Source of the DNA: a virus
Virus record (IMG/VR): IMGVR_UViG_3300034104_001089
Location: 1 to 29,957 of that record
Strand: one strand, 5' to 3'
Length of the DNA: 29,957 bases
Part shown: one piece after another, positions 28,669 through 29,957 of the stretch
Position numbering within the stretch: the stretch's first letter is position 1
Layout: each line of letters starts with the position of its first letter
Made by a program: the position numbers and the translations under genes
The notes under the pieces: model-generated
Databases searched by the model: none
The model's input: the letters and a program-made list of their open reading frames with translations, nothing else
What the model was told of the DNA's origin: nothing

Positions 28669-28714
28669 TCAACAGGACATCGCTTAACCTGTGGTGTTGA
28701 TATCATTACACACC
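28669..28714 (-). other. Hairpin cluster upstream of the terminator
   Basis: Two further hairpins precede the terminator: GGTGT/ACACC (minus strand, 28714-28710 with 28697-28693) and ACAGG/CCTGT (28692-28688 with 28676-28672). Alternatively TCAACA (28700-28695) and TGTTGA (28674-28669) could pair, excluding both. This may be a structured 3' end or regulatory RNA of the SSB transcript. Confidence 0.45.
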
Positions 28715-28743
28715 TTTAATGTTTCCATCTACGATTTTTTTTA

Positions 28744-29043
28744 CTAAAATGGCAAATCAGGAATATCTTTGAACTTATCAGATGTATTTTGAAGTGGTTT
28801 ATCTTGCTTCTCTGCGACTTTTACCTCTCCGTTGGTATAAACTACTTTACCATTGCCTAAGTATGTCTTAGAAGCCTTTAAATCACGTTCTTCTTTTGAC
28901 TGCTGAATAGTTAAAGATACGTTGTTTCCGTAGTTATCTAAATTGTCATTAACTGAAATTGTTAAATTTAGATACTTTCCTTTGATAAGTTTTGCCTTAT
29001 CTACTTTTGTCAAATCAATACTTGCATTAATTAGTGTTGCCAT
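28744..29043 (-). CDS. SSB-like single-stranded DNA-binding protein
   Basis: This 99-aa protein has a beta-rich N-terminal part (MATLINASIDLTKVDKAKLI, LNLTISVNDNLDNYGNNVSL) of OB-fold size, a Lys-rich linker (EVKVAEKQDKPLQ) and ends KFKDIPDLPF, matching the SSB acidic tip. It would coat ssDNA and recruit partners. Shorter than bacterial SSB (about 110-180 aa). It lies near the exonuclease and ERF in the same direction. Confidence 0.75.
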   Translation of the reverse strand: MATLINASIDLTKVDKAKLIKGKYLNLTISVNDNLDNYGNNVSLTIQQSKEERDLKASKTYLGNGKVVYTNGEVKVAEKQDKPLQNTSDKFKDIPDLPF

Positions 29044-29058
29044 ATTTATTTTTATTTA

Positions 29059-29253
29059 TTAATTACTTTGTCTTGATGGTTTAATCCTAATGTATAGATT
29101 GTTAAATCGTTTTTTTGTGCATTGAAAGATTTTTAAAGGATTTTTATAATTTCCTTGTGTTACTTTATACACTACATTTAATGCATCTACTTCTAATAAT
29201 TCTACAATTTGTTCTGCCCTTGAACAGTTGTAATAACGTTGCCCTGTTTTCAT
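29059..29253 (-). CDS. Hypothetical 64-aa protein
   Basis: This protein begins MKTGQRYYNCSRAEQIVELL and has a small alpha/beta pattern with KIFQCTKKRFNNLYIRIKPS. Single cysteines do not form a motif. Start context AACTATG. Unrecognised. Confidence 0.65.
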   Translation of the reverse strand: MKTGQRYYNCSRAEQIVELLEVDALNVVYKVTQGNYKNPLKIFQCTKKRFNNLYIRIKPSRQSN

Positions 29254-29256
29254 AGT

Positions 29257-29463
29257 TTATTTGTTTTTATATGTTTTATTGTAATATACTTCATGATAAT
29301 CAATACGTGAATTGTGCATTAATTTACCATGTAACCAAGCATTTGTAATCTGCTCTTTTTCCATTTCTAAGGCTTCATCAATACATTTTTGAAACCCTGC
29401 TCTTGTAACTCCATTATGGTTTTCTATTTGTTCGATAAACCATTGTAATGCTGTTTTTTTCAT
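29257..29463 (-). CDS. Small MEKEQI-family protein B
   Basis: This 68-aa protein begins MKKTALQWFIEQIENHNG and has ALEMEKEQITNAWLHGK (31-47) and a YYNKTYKNK end, paralleling the 71-aa protein at 24433-24648. It is the gene immediately after the exonuclease (ATG with AACTATG context). Unknown function, common in flavobacterial phages to my recollection. Confidence 0.65.
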   Translation of the reverse strand: MKKTALQWFIEQIENHNGVTRAGFQKCIDEALEMEKEQITNAWLHGKLMHNSRIDYHEVYYNKTYKNK

Positions 29464-29467
29464 AGTT

Positions 29468-29957
29468 TTACTTTTTTAAAGATAAATAATAATCGTTTGC
29501 TTGTTCTACTTTTTCTTTGATTCTGTTTTCTGCATCAATGCTTCCTTCAACAATAAATCGTTTGATTCTTAAATTGTCTGATAAATGGTCGAAGTTATGT
29601 TGACATTGCACTGCTTCTCTTACATCTAAACTTTCTTCTAATAGATTTAGTTTCCAGTGCATACGTCTTATCTCATCTTCTACGATTTGTTGTGGAGTAT
29701 TCATAAGGCAATATACTAACTCTGCTTGTAAATGTCCTGTAAGCATCATATAACCTTGTAACTGCCAAAAGTAATCTTTGTTCGGTAATTCAGTATCGAA
29801 GAAAGGGAATGTACTACCACTCCAAGAGCATTTAATATCTGCAAGTAGTGTTTCCGTGTTTATGTCAGGAATGCCTGTTATCCATTCATTCTTTAAACGT
29901 TCTTCGTTTTTGTTTACATTTAAATCCCATCCAAGAACATTACCTGCTAATTGTATG
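29468..29957 (-). CDS. YqaJ-like recombination exonuclease, C-terminal part (crosses the circular junction)
   Basis: This continues the frame from bases 212-1; the 30-base overlap must be counted once, and the joined protein is 223 aa. The nuclease core is visible: Gly-Ile-Pro-Asp at 89-92 and Asp-Ile-Lys at 101-103 (Asp92, Asp101 and Lys103 as metal/catalytic residues), then a YFWQLQGYM segment (123-131) typical of YqaJ proteins. The tail after residue 150 is helical. Its expected role is resection of linear DNA to make 3' overhangs for the ERF protein. The family assignment is firm; the substrate range is inferred. Confidence 0.9.
   Translation of the reverse strand, partial: IQLAGNVLGWDLNVNKNEERLKNEWITGIPDINTETLLADIKCSWSGSTFPFFDTELPNKDYFWQLQGYMMLTGHLQAELVYCLMNTPQQIVEDEIRRMHWKLNLLEESLDVREAVQCQHNFDHLSDNLRIKRFIVEGSIDAENRIKEKVEQANDYYLSLKK
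29928..29957. repeat. Terminal direct repeat, right copy
   Basis: Exact copy of bases 1-30. It lies inside the YqaJ-like exonuclease gene, which is an unlikely place for a cohesive or packaging end, so I read it as assembly overlap. Confidence 0.9.

Larger units (their letters stand above)
350..29861 (-). repeat. Dispersed strand-specific motif AAACACG(GA)
   Basis: On the plus strand CGTGTTT begins at 350, 1236, 3792, 4457, 4840, 7506, 10171, 10923, 12479, 15178, 15769, 18124, 18218, 19402, 19663, 19846, 20673, 21849, 22542, 22956, 23478, 23553, 24312, 24993, 25144, 25424, 25859, 26062, 26524, 26976, 27039, 28632 and 29855. The opposite orientation was found once, at 10287. Eighteen copies are CCGTGTTT and sixteen of those are TCCGTGTTT. 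Intragenic copies encode Asn-Thr (14), Lys-His (13) or Thr-Arg (2) according to frame; four copies lie between genes. About twenty fall between 18.1 and 27.1 kb. The function is unknown; a Chi-like or recombination site is one possibility. The counts were made by eye. Confidence 0.85.

Noticed and set aside
350-29861. AAACACG motif as a by-product of a preferred dipeptide or codon pair
   Set aside because: Copies are split nearly equally between Asn-Thr and Lys-His frames, also occur in Thr-Arg and outside genes, and are absent from the other strand.
1-29957. Integrase, repressor, tRNA genes or CRISPR array
   Set aside because: I looked for tyrosine/serine recombinase motifs, CI-like repressors, cloverleaf sequences and spaced repeats and found none. 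The HTH protein and repeated motif do not meet those definitions.

Overview
The window is one complete, circularly closed genome of a small tailed phage (about 29.9 kb unique). Bases 1-30 are repeated exactly as 29928-29957, and a recombination exonuclease gene reads across that junction. The DNA is AT-rich and every convincing gene lies on the minus strand. Starts lack Shine-Dalgarno sequences and instead have A-rich contexts such as AACTATG. Two minus-strand sites match the Bacteroidetes -7 box TAnnTTTG. Together with the protein families (Bacteroidetes-type tail-hub proteins, NinG, YqaJ plus ERF, M15 endolysin) this points to a siphovirus-like phage of a Bacteroidetes host, probably a flavobacterium. 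I see no integrase, repressor, tRNA gene or CRISPR array, so nothing indicates lysogeny.

Layout in the direction of transcription (high to low coordinates). An early promoter near 2570, with a palindromic operator candidate, faces a cluster of small genes (2532 down to 776: membrane peptide, zinc-finger-like protein, MazG-like protein, two tandem paralogs, HTH protein). ERF annealing protein and the YqaJ exonuclease follow. Reading continues across the junction at 29957 into two small genes, an SSB-like protein (28744-29043) and a hairpin cluster with a terminator. Next come a 64-aa gene and a compact structured RNA (28327-28412), then the replication genes (58-aa ORF, initiator-like protein, DnaB/RecA-fold ATPase, HNH-AP2 endonuclease, NinG). 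From 25.3 to 22.4 kb lies a tightly overlapping string of tiny genes plus a sigma-70-like factor. Terminase small and large subunits sit at 20.8-22.4 kb.

The structural genes are in an unusual order: tail chaperone with a -1 frameshift site, tail-terminator-like protein, two fibre/appendage proteins, gp10-like protein, two baseplate/hub proteins, tape measure, prohead protease, scaffold-like protein, major capsid, tail tube, a small structural protein, portal, connector. Two strong terminators bracket the tail tube gene. The lysis module (small membrane proteins, holin candidate, M15 peptidase) and a metallophosphoesterase close the late region at a terminator (2662-2693).

Two features stand out beyond the genes. 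First, the heptamer AAACACG (most often AAACACGGA) occurs 33 times on the minus strand but only once on the plus strand by hand count. It occurs in all three codon frames and at several gene junctions, so protein coding alone does not explain it. Second, the RNA at 28327-28412 has two hairpins whose loops carry perfectly complementary 8-nt sequences, starts just after a -7 box and ends in a U tract. This looks like an undescribed small RNA or leader attenuator upstream of the replication genes.
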